Shown: positions 10,011 to 19,074, numbered from the stretch's first letter. The stretch is DNA of 64,000 nucleotides from Methylococcales bacterium (GCA_028707085.1 JAQTUW010000008.1:1-64000); one strand, 5' to 3'. Translations and numbers: made by a program. The notes: generated by a model not told the origin, from the sequence alone.

Positions 10011-10355
10011 TTAAAATATCCTGTGAAGTTAGAAAAACGAAATTAGACTAGCTACAAAATATTTCAATTTGATGAAATAACCTGTTAATTCTGACAGGCT
10101 GGATGTACTGGTTTAATATCGAAAGTCCGCTACCCGTTTTCCTGATGCAAATATCAGAAAATACGGATATCGGAAATCCGTTTTAAGGTGGCAGAGGGCT
10201 GTCGGCGGCAGGATTAAAAAACAAAATAGCGTATTAATGTTAATTTAAGTTAAATAATGTTAAGAGGCGATTTTAAGTAACGGTTTTCCTGCCGGATTTA
10301 GTAAAACTATTTTTACGGTAACCTAATTGAAAGTATAAATAAAAGCGTCCCGAAT
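10011..10355. other. Intergenic region upstream of the phosphatase operon
   Basis: The 345 bp hold no gene. The inverted repeat CCTGT at 10081-10085 with ACAGG at 10094-10098, and a TTAA-rich tract near 10238-10262, could be regulatory. I see no convincing Pho box. The promoter of the leftward phosphatase operon must lie here. Confidence 0.45.
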
Positions 10356-10808
10356 TTATTCCGCAATTGTGACGCCTATACTGTTAACCCCGTCGCTGCA
10401 AGGGGTTCCAACAGGTATTGGCGGGTTTTTGTCCTGGAAATTTTCCACTTCCCCGCTTCTGGGGCCTTCATTAAACTGGCAGACGGACGATAGCCTGACT
10501 TGGCTGGAATACTTCTTTTTTCCGGCTTTCAATGCGGCTTCGGCAACTTCTTCGGCCTCTTCGGCTTCCGCAGCTTCCTTATCCAGAACCGAAATACCGG
10601 TACTGCCGTTATTATCGGTGCAGGGTCGGCCAAGCAGCACGGGTTTGGCGAAAGCCTTGAGGTTTTCCGTCTGCCCGACTTTAGGGCCAAAATTGAAATA
10701 ACAACTGGTCGATACCTGGCCGGGTTTGGGTTTGTTGGCGCTGGCCCCGACTATCAACGAAAAAACCGGGAGAGAGACAGCCATTAGTGTTGCGAGAATT
10801 TTTTTCAT
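10356..10808 (-). CDS. Exported protein with two copies of a two-cysteine module
   Basis: A 150-residue protein with a signal peptide (to about residue 24, ASA/NK). The mature part has two similar blocks, CYFNFGPKVGQTENL...GRPCTDNNGSTGISV and CQFNEGPRSGEVENF...GTPCSDGVNSIGVTI. Each has the pattern C-x-F-x-x-GP-x-x-G, about 16 residues, G-x-PC-x-D, then S-x-G. A charged linker rich in Ala, Glu and Lys separates them. Each block probably forms one disulfide in the periplasm. Similar short modules occur in uncharacterised exported proteins, as far as I recall, but no function is known to me. It is monocistronic. Confidence 0.75.
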   Translation of the reverse strand: MKKILATLMAVSLPVFSLIVGASANKPKPGQVSTSCYFNFGPKVGQTENLKAFAKPVLLGRPCTDNNGSTGISVLDKEAAEAEEAEEVAEAALKAGKKKYSSQVRLSSVCQFNEGPRSGEVENFQDKNPPIPVGTPCSDGVNSIGVTIAE

Positions 10809-11130
10809 TGATTTACACTATGGATTTTAAGAATGGAAACAGATAAACAGGATTGTGACATTTGCCCGCTCAGATTCTAAAAAGCTTATATGACAATTTA
10901 ATTACGATGGTGTTTTGATGAAATTCAGGTGGATAATAAATTCTCTGTCTGGAGCTTGATATACCGCTGGTTAATATGTCGCCCTAAACACTTATGCCGG
11001 CAAGCAATGGCCAAGCACAAAAGGCAAGTTTTTTGATACACAAAGTTTCCGTTCGCATTGAGCTAGTCGAAGTGCTGTTTGCCGGCCGAGGTTACAAAAA
11101 GTTTTCTGGTTTTGTAATGTTTCAATAGTT
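10809..11130. other. Intergenic region left of the ars cluster, with a degenerate dispersed repeat
   Basis: No gene is seen. CCGTTCGCATTGAGCTAGTC begins at 11049 and continues to 11075. It resembles a degraded copy of the widespread GAGC-TTGTCGAAG type REP sequence of proteobacteria, recalled from general knowledge. The rest is unremarkable. Confidence 0.4.
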
Positions 11131-11148
11131 CAATAATTATTGTATTAT
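11121..11148 (+). promoter_or_regulatory. Putative ars promoter and ArsR operator
   Basis: CAATAATTATTG at 11131-11142 is a perfect 12-bp AT-rich palindrome of the kind bound by ArsR/SmtB repressors. It lies directly ahead of a -10-like TATTAT at 11143-11148, with a weak TTCAAT at 11121. A repressor here would block arsDA transcription. The palindrome is seen; the function is inferred from the neighbours. Confidence 0.5.
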
Positions 11149-11255
11149 GGCTCCGCGATCGGCTCTTTTGTCGCGACTTGAATTGTTAACAGCCGCTGAA
11201 GGCCAGGCTGGATCGTATCGGCAATCTGCTACCTTAACCAATCAGGAGAAAAATC

Positions 11256-11612
11256 ATGGCGACCATTCAGATATTCGATCCCGCCCTGTGTTGCAGTACA
11301 GGCGTCTGCGGCGTGGAGGTCGATCAGCAACTGGTTGGCTTTTCAGCCGACGTCGACTGGGCCAGACAAAACGGCGCAATAATCGAACGCTATAATCTGG
11401 CTCAGCAACCGATGGCTTTTGCGGAAAATGCCGTGGTAAAAGGTTTTCTGGAACGATCCGGCGCCGAAGCCTTGCCGCTTAGTCTGGTCGATGGCGAAAT
11501 CGCCCTGGCGGGCCGCTATCCCGATCGCGCCGAACTGGCGCGCTGGGTCGGGATTGAACCGGCGGAACAAAAAACCGAAGCATCCGGCTGTTGTAGCGGT
11601 AAGCGTTGCTGA
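11256..11612 (+). CDS. arsD: Arsenite metallochaperone ArsD
   Basis: The protein passes trivalent arsenic or antimony to the ArsA ATPase. It has 118 residues, the family length, with the essential Cys12, Cys13 and Cys18 in PALCCSTGVCG near the N terminus. A further Cys pair and final Cys (GCCSGKRC) at the C terminus match longer ArsD proteins. AGGAG lies 8 bases before the ATG. Its stop codon overlaps the arsA start (TGATG), so the two are translationally coupled. The region has a higher GC content than the DNA to its left. Confidence 0.96.
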   Translation: MATIQIFDPALCCSTGVCGVEVDQQLVGFSADVDWARQNGAIIERYNLAQQPMAFAENAVVKGFLERSGAEALPLSLVDGEIALAGRYPDRAELARWVGIEPAEQKTEASGCCSGKRC

Positions 11613-13378
11613 TGGTCGAATACAACTATTTGCATCAACCGCCGCGTTTCCTGTTTTTTACCGGTAAGGGCGGGGTAGGCAAAACCTCGATAGCCTGCGC
11701 TACGGCGGTACGTCTTGCCGACGCCGGCAAACGGGTGCTGCTGGTGAGCACCGATCCGGCTTCCAATGTCGGCCAGATATTCGGACTCGACATTGGTAAC
11801 CGGATTACCGCCATCGGTTCCGTGCCGGGTCTGGCGGCGCTGGAGATCGATCCGCAAGCCGCGGCCAGTGCCTATCGGGAGCGAATCGCAGGTCCGGTGC
11901 GCGGTATATTGCCGGAGGCCGTGGTCAAAGGTATTGAAGAACAGTTGTCCGGCGCCTGCACCACCGAGATTGCCGCCTTCGACGAGTTTACCGCCTTGCT
12001 GACCGACACTGCCCTGACCGCCGATTTCGATCATGTGGTTTTCGATACCGCCCCTACCGGCCATACCATCCGCCTGCTGCAACTGCCGGGGGCGTGGAGC
12101 GGTTTTCTGGAGAAAGGCAAAGGCGATGCTTCCTGTCTGGGGCCGCTGGCTGGTCTGGATAAACAGCGCAGCCAATATAAAGCGGCTGTCGATGCGCTGG
12201 CGGATCCCGGCCGTAGCCGTCTGATTCTCGTGGCCCGCGCGCAACAGGCCAGTTTGCGGGAAGCGGCAAGGACGCACCAGGAACTGGCGGCAACCGGCTT
12301 GTTCGGGCAATATCTGGTGGTGAACGGTATTTTGCCGGAACGGGAAGCGGCGCAGGATCCGTTGGCAGCCGCCATATACCGGCGCGAACAGACAGCGCTG
12401 TCGGCAATGCCGGCAGTGTTCGACGGCCTGCGTTACGACAGGATCGAGCTTAAAGCCTTTAATCCGCTAGGGCCTGAGGCTTTGCGGCAACTGCTGTTAC
12501 CTGCGCCGCCGCCATCGCTTGCCAGCGGCGACACCCAGGCGAAGATTCGGATTCCCTGCTTGTCCGGCCTGATCGACGACATTGCCGGCGATGGTCATGG
12601 CCTGGTTATGCTAATGGGCAAGGGCGGGGTCGGCAAAACCACCCTGGCTGCCGCCATTGCCGTTGCGCTGGCCCGGCGCGGCCTGCCAGTACACCTGACG
12701 ACTTCGGATCCGGCCGCGCATTTGCAGGAAACCCTGAACGGCGCGGCTGACAATCTGAGCGTAAGCCGGATCGATCCCCATGCGGAAACCGAACGCTACC
12801 GGCGGCAGGTGCTCGAGAGTAAAGGCGCCTGCCTGGACGCAGAGGGTCTGGCGTTACTGGAAGAAGACCTGCGTTCACCCTGTACCGAGGAAATTGCCGT
12901 ATTTCAGGCTTTCTCGCGGATCATCCGCGAAGCGGGACAAAAGTTCGTGATCATGGATACCGCGCCGACCGGACATACTTTGCTGCTGCTGGACGCCACC
13001 GGCGCGTATCACCGGGAAGCCGGCCGGCTGACGGGCGGTTCCGGTTTGCCGGTGCAGACGCCGCTAATGCAGCTTCAGGATCGCGGACAGACCAAAGTAT
13101 TGCTGGTGACGCTGGCGGAAACCACGCCGGTGCTCGAAGCCGCCCATTTGCAGGCGGATTTGCGTCGGGCCGGCATCGAACCATTTGCTTGGGTGATCAA
13201 TAGTTGTGTTGCCGCGGTACCGGTGCAATCGCCGTTATTACGGCAACGGGCCGGCAATGAACTGCGCGAAATCGAGGCGGTTTCCCAGCGTCACGCTTCG
13301 CGTTATGCGGTAGCGCGGCTATTGCCAAATGAACCGGTGGGTGTTGACGGCCTAATGCAACTGGCGGGTGGCCAGTAG
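11612..13378 (+). CDS. arsA: Arsenite-stimulated ATPase ArsA
   Basis: A duplicated ATPase of 588 residues that energises arsenite export through an ArsB- or Acr3-type permease. Both halves have a deviant Walker A (TGKGGVGKTS near 17 and MGKGGVGKTT near 333) and the family signature DTAPTGHT (near 147 and 447). Metal-site cysteines occur in GACTTEI at 116 and in SPCTEEI in the second half. The ATG at 11612 overlaps the arsD stop and is preferred over an upstream TTG. No permease gene follows: the next gene is arsR and then a convergent ZIP transporter, so its partner must be encoded elsewhere or be something unusual. Confidence 0.96.
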   Translation: MVEYNYLHQPPRFLFFTGKGGVGKTSIACATAVRLADAGKRVLLVSTDPASNVGQIFGLDIGNRITAIGSVPGLAALEIDPQAAASAYRERIAGPVRGILPEAVVKGIEEQLSGACTTEIAAFDEFTALLTDTALTADFDHVVFDTAPTGHTIRLLQLPGAWSGFLEKGKGDASCLGPLAGLDKQRSQYKAAVDALADPGRSRLILVARAQQASLREAARTHQELAATGLFGQYLVVNGILPEREAAQDPLAAAIYRREQTALSAMPAVFDGLRYDRIELKAFNPLGPEALRQLLLPAPPPSLASGDTQAKIRIPCLSGLIDDIAGDGHGLVMLMGKGGVGKTTLAAAIAVALARRGLPVHLTTSDPAAHLQETLNGAADNLSVSRIDPHAETERYRRQVLESKGACLDAEGLALLEEDLRSPCTEEIAVFQAFSRIIREAGQKFVIMDTAPTGHTLLLLDATGAYHREAGRLTGGSGLPVQTPLMQLQDRGQTKVLLVTLAETTPVLEAAHLQADLRRAGIEPFAWVINSCVAAVPVQSPLLRQRAGNELREIEAVSQRHASRYAVARLLPNEPVGVDGLMQLAGGQ

Positions 13379-13445
13379 CGATCAAATGGAATATGCTTTT
13401 GGTTCGATTTGCACAATTTACACATTTTGTTGACAACTTTGAAAC

Positions 13446-13787
13446 ATGGACATCAAATCTGCCGTCGTAGCCCTTTCCGCGCTTGCTCAGGATTCGCGTT
13501 TAGCGATTTATCGAACCCTGGTGCAGGCCGGGCCGCAAGGCATGTCGGCCGGCAAAATCGGTGAATCGGTAGGCATACCGCCATCGTCGTTATCCTTCCA
13601 TATGAAGGAGCTGAGCTTTGCCAGTCTGGTGAAATCCCGCCAGGAGGGCCGATTTGTAATTTATTCGGCCAACTTTGAGGTCATGAATGCGCTGCTGGCC
13701 TTCATGACCGAGAACTGTTGCGGCGGCAATACCCCGTTGAGCGTTTCCTGTCCGATCTCTACGCCTGCCGAAGGGCGTGTGTCATGA
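13446..13787 (+). CDS. arsR: ArsR-family arsenic-responsive repressor
   Basis: A 113-residue winged-helix repressor of the ArsR/SmtB family. The recognition helix region is IPPSSLSFHMKELSFASLV at 44-62. Cys91 and Cys92 (ENCCGG) and Cys102 form a C-terminal trio like the arsenite site of the Acidithiobacillus ArsR (C95, C96, C102), unlike the helix-3 CVC site of the plasmid R773 protein. This predicts release from DNA on arsenite binding. It lies 67 bp after arsA and probably represses arsDA and itself; the AT-rich palindrome before arsD is the likely operator. Confidence 0.93.
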   Translation: MDIKSAVVALSALAQDSRLAIYRTLVQAGPQGMSAGKIGESVGIPPSSLSFHMKELSFASLVKSRQEGRFVIYSANFEVMNALLAFMTENCCGGNTPLSVSCPISTPAEGRVS

Positions 13788-13809
13788 GTACAGTCAGGCT
13801 CTTGCCAGG

Positions 13810-14628
13810 CTAAGCCTCGAAGCGATGGGCAATCGTCTGCATCAGCAATATCAGTCCCACCCCGGCCAGAATAAAGCCGATCTGTTGCAGAGAGGTTTTC
13901 ATGTCGGTTTTCTGATGCAGAGAGGGAATCAGGTCGGCAACCGCAATATAGATGAAGCTGGAAGCGGCCAGGGTCAGAAAATAGGGCAGGACGGCGTGCA
14001 GATTGCCCAGTCCGAAATAGGCCAGCACCCCGCCGACGACGGTCGCCAGACTGGACATAACATTATAGAGCAAGGCGTTTCGCCTGCTGTAACCGCTGTG
14101 CAGTAAAATCGCAAAATCGCCCACTTCCTGGGGTATTTCATGGGCGGCTACCGCCAGACTGGTGACGATGCCAAGCTGGGCATCGGTTAAAAATGCAGCG
14201 GCTATCAGCACCCCGTCCACGAAATTGTGGATGCTGTCGCCCACGATAATGAACACCCCTGCCGACCGGTGGCCGTGCTGATGGCCGTGAGCATGCTGTT
14301 CAATAGGGGTATCCTCGCCATGGGCCGCGCAGGCCTGGGAATGGCAGTGTCGCCAGATCAGCAGTTTTTCCAGTACGAAAAACCCCAGTATGCCGATCAG
14401 GATTGTCGCCGACAGCCCGTCCATCTCGGCGACGGGCGATTCTTCAAACGCCTGCGGGATCAGTCCGCAAAAGGCGACGGTCAATAGTGCGCCAATCGCA
14501 AAACTGACCCCGTGCGGCAACACCTTTTCCTGCCGCCGCTCCGGTAACAGTAAAAAAAAGCCGGCGGCCAGTACGCTGAGTATGCCGCCGATGGCTGTAA
14601 AAATGATAACGAGAACTAGGGTGCTCAA
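13810..14628 (-). CDS. ZIP-family metal transporter
   Basis: A 272-residue membrane protein with about eight hydrophobic segments that should move zinc or another divalent metal into the cytoplasm. ZIP signatures are present: HNFVDG in TM4 and HEIPQEVGD in TM5. A histidine-rich cytoplasmic loop (HAHGHQHGH) sits between TM3 and TM4. The start is TTG at 14628, a single base after the pgeF stop, with no nearby ATG, so translation is probably coupled to pgeF. It converges on arsR with 22 bp between the stop codons. A link to arsenic is not supported by sequence. Confidence 0.9.
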   Translation of the reverse strand: MSTLVLVIIFTAIGGILSVLAAGFFLLLPERRQEKVLPHGVSFAIGALLTVAFCGLIPQAFEESPVAEMDGLSATILIGILGFFVLEKLLIWRHCHSQACAAHGEDTPIEQHAHGHQHGHRSAGVFIIVGDSIHNFVDGVLIAAAFLTDAQLGIVTSLAVAAHEIPQEVGDFAILLHSGYSRRNALLYNVMSSLATVVGGVLAYFGLGNLHAVLPYFLTLAASSFIYIAVADLIPSLHQKTDMKTSLQQIGFILAGVGLILLMQTIAHRFEA

Positions 14629-14629
14629 A

Positions 14630-15355
14630 TTAATCGCTCCAAATCAGACTGGCCATCCGGCCGGTAGTGAGACCGTCCCGACGGTATGAATAAAAACGCC
14701 CGGCATCGGCCACCGTACAAAAATCGCCGCCATAAATCCGCTCGACGCCCAAATTGCCCAGGCTGATGCGCGCCAGCCGGTAGATATCCGCCAGCCATTT
14801 GCCCGGCCGGAGGTGACGGAAAGCCGTTGCAAATGCCGGATTGGCGTCGGTGAAAGCGTTCCGCAGTTCATCGCCGACTTCAAAATGTTCCGGGCCTATG
14901 GCCGGCCCCAGCCAGACCAGGACTTCCGCGCAATTCAGGGTGTTGAGAGTTTCGCCGAGAATTCCGGCCAGCAGGCCGCGCCAGCCGGCGTGGGCGGCGG
15001 CGATCACCCGCCCCCGGTCGCCGCAGAACAGCACCGGTAGACAGTCTGCGGTCAGTACCGCGCAAACCACCCCGCTGCGGTCGGTATAGCTGGCGTCGGC
15101 CGTCTCCAGACCGTCGGCCTGGTCGGCCTTGACCACCCGTATCCCGTGCACCTGCTGTAGCCAGATCGGTTCGGCGGGCAGATCAAGCATCCGCCTGATA
15201 ATTTGCCGGTTGGCGGCGACATGGCCGGAATCGTCATGCACATGGTCGGCCGGATTCAGGCTGCTGAAACCGCCGGTGCTGACGCCGCCGCTGCGCAAGG
15301 TGACCGCGGCATGAATATGGCCGGGCGCTGGCCAGTCCGGTTTAATCCAGTTCAT
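14630..15355 (-). CDS. pgeF: Peptidoglycan editing factor / laccase-domain purine nucleosidase-like protein
   Basis: YfiH-family protein of 241 residues with the laccase-like fold. The conserved zinc-site motifs are TADCLPV near residue 100 and AAHAGWRG near 115, with a third histidine (IGPEHFEVG) later. In E. coli the homologue limits wrong amino acids in peptidoglycan, and related enzymes cleave purine nucleosides. The ATG at 15355 lies inside the end of rluD (14-nt overlap) and is chosen over a longer frame that would run further into rluD. The rluD-pgeF order is conserved in gammaproteobacteria. Confidence 0.93.
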   Translation of the reverse strand: MNWIKPDWPAPGHIHAAVTLRSGGVSTGGFSSLNPADHVHDDSGHVAANRQIIRRMLDLPAEPIWLQQVHGIRVVKADQADGLETADASYTDRSGVVCAVLTADCLPVLFCGDRGRVIAAAHAGWRGLLAGILGETLNTLNCAEVLVWLGPAIGPEHFEVGDELRNAFTDANPAFATAFRHLRPGKWLADIYRLARISLGNLGVERIYGGDFCTVADAGRFYSYRRDGLTTGRMASLIWSD

Positions 15356-16286
15356 TTTCCGCCAGTACCGCCAGCAGATGGCGCATATCGTCCGGCAGCG
15401 GTTGTTCCCATTCGCAGTATTCCCCGGTTTCCGGGTGTTCCAGTCCCAATTTAGCCGCATGCAGCGCCTGGCGTTTGAAGTTGCGTAAGGCCTCGGCCAG
15501 CGCCGGACTGCAATCGGCAGGCATTTGAAAACGCCCGCCGTACACCTGGTCGCCGACCAGCGGATAGTTGATATGCGCCATATGCACCCGAATCTGATGG
15601 GTGCGGCCTGTCTCGAGTTTTACCCGGATCAGGGTGTGGCGCTTGAAGCGCTGCTCCAGCCGGTAATGGGTCACAGCTTCCTTGCCGTCCCGGCGCACAG
15701 CATTGCGCTTGCGATCCACCCGATGGCGTCCGATCGGTTCGTCTACCGTGCCGCCGGCGGTCATCCAGCCTTTGACCAGCGCCAGATACTCTCTGTTGAT
15801 GCTGCGTTCCTGTAATTGTTCGACCAGGCTGTTATGGGCCTGTAAGGTTTTGGCCACCATCAGCAGGCCGCTGGTGTCCTTGTCCAGTCGGTGGACGATG
15901 CCGGCTCTGGGCAGGGTATTGAGTTCGGGGTCGTGGTTGAGCAGGGCGTTGACCAGGGTGCCATGCCAGTTGCCGACCGCCGGATGCACCACCAGGCCCG
16001 CCGGTTTGTTGACGATCAGCAGCGTATCGTCCTCGTAGACGATATCCAATGGAATGTTTTCCGCATCGCAGTCCAGCACAGCTTCCGCTTCGGCATCCAG
16101 CTCGATCTCCTCGCCGCCGTCCAGTTTTTCCCGGCCTTTCAGGGCGACGCCATCCACCTGCACTCGCCCGGCCTTTATCCAGGATTGTAGCTTGCTGCGG
16201 GAATAGTCGGGGAACATTTCCGCCAGACACTGATCCAGGCGCATACCCGCCAATTCTTCAGGAACTCTTGCCGTTAATATCGTCAT
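15342..16286 (-). CDS. rluD: 23S rRNA pseudouridine synthase RluD
   Basis: Makes pseudouridines 1911, 1915 and 1917 in helix 69 of 23S rRNA. It has 314 residues: an N-terminal S4 RNA-binding domain (about 14-75) and the RluA-family catalytic domain with HRLDKDTSGLL near 133, where the Asp is the nucleophile. GRTHQIRVH near 229 is the second hallmark. It is divergent from bamD, the usual arrangement, with 60 bp between the starts. Confidence 0.95.
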   Translation of the reverse strand: MTILTARVPEELAGMRLDQCLAEMFPDYSRSKLQSWIKAGRVQVDGVALKGREKLDGGEEIELDAEAEAVLDCDAENIPLDIVYEDDTLLIVNKPAGLVVHPAVGNWHGTLVNALLNHDPELNTLPRAGIVHRLDKDTSGLLMVAKTLQAHNSLVEQLQERSINREYLALVKGWMTAGGTVDEPIGRHRVDRKRNAVRRDGKEAVTHYRLEQRFKRHTLIRVKLETGRTHQIRVHMAHINYPLVGDQVYGGRFQMPADCSPALAEALRNFKRQALHAAKLGLEHPETGEYCEWEQPLPDDMRHLLAVLAENELD

Positions 16287-16346
16287 AATGGTTTTTTAAG
16301 TTATACTCACAATTCTAATTCAGCTCAGAGCCGCAAAAAGCCCTTA

Positions 16347-17219
16347 ATGTTACAACGTGTTGTCTATCGTATGCGATTACTTTTAGTAAAAACGGTTTTT
16401 ATCGCCGTACTGGCTTTGACGCTGCAAGGTTGCGAAACCTTCGATTCCTTATTGAAAGATTCGCCTTCAAAGGAAAAAGAGGAGGAATATGCCGGCTGGG
16501 ATGAGAAAAAGTTCCAGGACGAGGCCCAGGTTGCGCTGAACGCCAAATCGTATCAGAAAGCCATCAAACTCTATGAATCCCTGGAATCCCGCTATCCTTT
16601 CGGCGATTACGCCCCGCAGGCGCAGATCAATGTCGCCTACGCCTATTATAAGAATGACGATCCGGAAGCCGCCCTGGCGGCGGCCGATCGCTTTATTAAA
16701 ACCTATCCGCGTAATGCCGGTGTCGATTATGCCTATTATCTTAAAGGGCTGATCAACTATAATCGCGGCATAGGCTTTATCGACCGGTTTTTACCGACCG
16801 ACTCTTCCCAGCGCGACCCCGGCAGCGCCCGCGACTCTTTCGACAATTTCGAAGAGCTGATACGCCGCTTTCCCGGCAGCAAATACAATGACGACGCCCG
16901 GCAGCGCATGATAGCGCTACGGAATAATCTGGCCATGTACGAAATCCATGTCGCGGATTTTTACATGCGCCGTAAAGCCTACGAGGCCGCCGTCAACCGG
17001 GCGCTGCATGTCCTGAGTGATTTCCAGCGCACCCCGGCTGTGCCGCTTGCCCTGCAAATCATGCAGGACGGATACCAGAAGATGGGCCTGAACGAACTAT
17101 CGGCGGACGCCGAACGGATATACAAGCTCAATTATCCCAATGGCATCCCGGGGTATTACAAGGACACGGGCTTAATTCAGAGCCTATGGGATGCACTGGG
17201 CATGGATACCAGCCAATAA
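16347..17219 (+). CDS. bamD: Outer membrane assembly lipoprotein BamD
   Basis: Essential lipoprotein of the BAM complex, which folds beta-barrel proteins into the outer membrane. The lipobox LTLQGC gives lipidation at Cys29 (counted from the first ATG). The mature part holds TPR-like helical repeats, for example FQDEAQVALNAKSYQKAIKLYESLESRYPFGDYAPQAQINVAYAYYK. The ATG at 16347 and one at 16371 both give a good lipoprotein signal; neither has a clear ribosome-binding site. Length and divergent rluD neighbour fit the family. Confidence 0.95.
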   Translation: MLQRVVYRMRLLLVKTVFIAVLALTLQGCETFDSLLKDSPSKEKEEEYAGWDEKKFQDEAQVALNAKSYQKAIKLYESLESRYPFGDYAPQAQINVAYAYYKNDDPEAALAAADRFIKTYPRNAGVDYAYYLKGLINYNRGIGFIDRFLPTDSSQRDPGSARDSFDNFEELIRRFPGSKYNDDARQRMIALRNNLAMYEIHVADFYMRRKAYEAAVNRALHVLSDFQRTPAVPLALQIMQDGYQKMGLNELSADAERIYKLNYPNGIPGYYKDTGLIQSLWDALGMDTSQ

Positions 17220-17221
17220 GC

Positions 17222-18439
17222 ATGAAGCGTGTCTTTCCGGCAGTGCTGTTGGCTTATTCGGTTATGGCCGGCGCCGACCCCAAACCCGAGCCGTTATTCC
17301 AGAATCGCTTTTTTACCCTCTCGCAAGACAACGCGTTATTGTGCGCCACTAGCCGGCAGCAATTCATACCTGCTGGGGCGTTGACCACCATCATTCAGTT
17401 TTACGAAGCCAATCGCCCCGAATTGCGCAAACAGGCGGTAGCGGTGCTGACCGATCATAAAAATGCCGAGCATCTTGCAGATCTGGCGGACTACCGCCGC
17501 GATTGCGCCGGCAGCGGCTTCGCCGATTTGTGCGTACTCGAAAAATACTGGGACGACCGGGAAGCGGCATGGCGGGCTTTGGCGCTGTTTTACGACACCA
17601 AAACCGTGGTCAAGCACAGCGACACCTATATGCTGGACAATAATTACCCGGCGCCGCGCTTCAGCGCCGACCATCTGCGCATTTTCGAAAAAGCCATCCG
17701 CAAAATACCGGCATTTTTACGGGAAACCATCAGCAAGGCCAAGCCGACAGATAATCTGGAACAGGAAATCGCCGCCAAGCCGACAGCCATGCAGGCCCTG
17801 ATTCTCGATGCGTTTCCGGAGGATTATAAAACCAATATCTGGCAGGATCACACCCATCCGCTGACCTTCGTGCCCGGCTATGGCTTTCGCCAGCAAACCG
17901 TGGCTCAGGTCTACAGCGGCCAGAATCTGATCATCTTTACCGTCAAAACCTTCGATAAAGGCAAGGAAGGCAGCACTTGGCGAGACATTGATCTGGAATA
18001 TCTGGTCGATTTCCGCCTGCCTATCGTAGTGCATGAAATTGCCCACACCATAGACAATTTTCATTTCTGGAACGGTCAGGACGATTTATATTTTTTCAAC
18101 CGATACCGGAAAATATCCAACGATAAGGAAACCTCGAAAATCATAGCCGACGCCAGACTTGCGTTATGGCCATCCAGGTGGTTCGAGGCTTTCGAGTATT
18201 TGTGGGAAGTTCACGACGGCCGCTACGACGGCAATTCCCAAGAGAAGTTCGCCGAATTGCTGGCCCAGTATATCCTGATTCCGGAACGCCTGAAGCAAAG
18301 TTCGCCGGAAGCGTATCAATGGCTACACGACGCGGTATTCAGAGGTATCGAATATCAGGGTTATGATACCTGCGGCAATCCGCTTACCCGGCCATTGAAT
18401 TGGTGGCAGAACGCCACGGCCAGAATGCTGGGTCACTGA
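17222..18439 (+). CDS. Secreted zincin-like protein with HExxH motif, family unknown
   Basis: I chose ATG 17222, two bases after the bamD stop, because it gives a signal peptide (MKRVFPAVLLAYSVMAGA) and 405 residues. VVHEIAHTIDNFHFWNG at 269-285 has the zinc-binding HExxH of metallopeptidases. The likely third ligand could be a Glu in the FEAFEYLWE or KFAELLAQYI helices further on. Cysteine pairs in the first third suggest periplasmic or external disulfides. I do not recognise the family; substrate and activity are unknown. It appears to be transcribed with bamD. Confidence 0.7.
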   Translation: MKRVFPAVLLAYSVMAGADPKPEPLFQNRFFTLSQDNALLCATSRQQFIPAGALTTIIQFYEANRPELRKQAVAVLTDHKNAEHLADLADYRRDCAGSGFADLCVLEKYWDDREAAWRALALFYDTKTVVKHSDTYMLDNNYPAPRFSADHLRIFEKAIRKIPAFLRETISKAKPTDNLEQEIAAKPTAMQALILDAFPEDYKTNIWQDHTHPLTFVPGYGFRQQTVAQVYSGQNLIIFTVKTFDKGKEGSTWRDIDLEYLVDFRLPIVVHEIAHTIDNFHFWNGQDDLYFFNRYRKISNDKETSKIIADARLALWPSRWFEAFEYLWEVHDGRYDGNSQEKFAELLAQYILIPERLKQSSPEAYQWLHDAVFRGIEYQGYDTCGNPLTRPLNWWQNATARMLGH

Positions 18440-18504
18440 CAGCAGCAGATGATCCGGATTGCGCCGAATAATGCCGATTTTTATTATTTACCCGATGCCA
18501 TGAT

Positions 18505-19062
18505 ATGAAAAAGCCGCAAACGCTGTCCCTACAGGAACAACTTCTCAAGTCCGGCCTAGCCAGCGACGCCAAGGCGAAACAGGTCAAGGCCGAAAAACGC
18601 AAGCAGACCAAACAGCAACGCAATAAGGGCATAGAGGTTACCGATGCGGTCAAACTCGATGTGGAGCAGGCGCGCCAGCAGCAGGCCGAGCGCGACCGCG
18701 AACTGAACCGTTTGCGCCAGCAGGCCGAAGAACAAAAAGCCCTGAGCGCGCAAATTCGCCAAATGGTGGAACAGAATACCATCGCCCAGGACGAGAACGG
18801 CATGGCTTACCGGTTTACCGACCATAACAAGGTCAAATCGGTCTATGCCGCGCCGAAAGTCCGCGAAGCCCTGGTTGCCGGCCAGGCGGCCATTGTCAGG
18901 CTGGACGGCATGGGTTATAGAATTGTGTCGGCGGAAATTGCCCGAAAAATCTGCGACCGCAATGCCGAATATGTGGTGGTGTTCAATGAAAACAGCGGCG
19001 AAACCGTGGCTGTCGATGACCCCTATGCGGCTTTCCAGGTTCCGGACGATCTGATCTGGTAA
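18505..19062 (+). CDS. DUF2058 family nucleoprotein-like protein
   Basis: A 185-residue protein recognised as a DUF2058 (YaiL-type) member from MKKPQTLSLQEQLLKSGLASDAKAKQVKAEKRK and the closing AAFQVPDDLIW. The N-terminal two thirds is a long, highly charged, Gln-rich helix, probably coiled-coil; the C-terminal third is a compact domain. The family is sometimes called nucleoprotein or polynucleotide-associated; its job is not established. It converges with thiO. Confidence 0.88.
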   Translation: MKKPQTLSLQEQLLKSGLASDAKAKQVKAEKRKQTKQQRNKGIEVTDAVKLDVEQARQQQAERDRELNRLRQQAEEQKALSAQIRQMVEQNTIAQDENGMAYRFTDHNKVKSVYAAPKVREALVAGQAAIVRLDGMGYRIVSAEIARKICDRNAEYVVVFNENSGETVAVDDPYAAFQVPDDLIW

Positions 19063-19074
19063 CGGCCTCGGTCG

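Noticed and set aside
13430..13435. TTGACA just before arsR as its -35 element.
   Set aside because: It lies only 10 bases before the ATG, leaving no room for a -10 element and leader.
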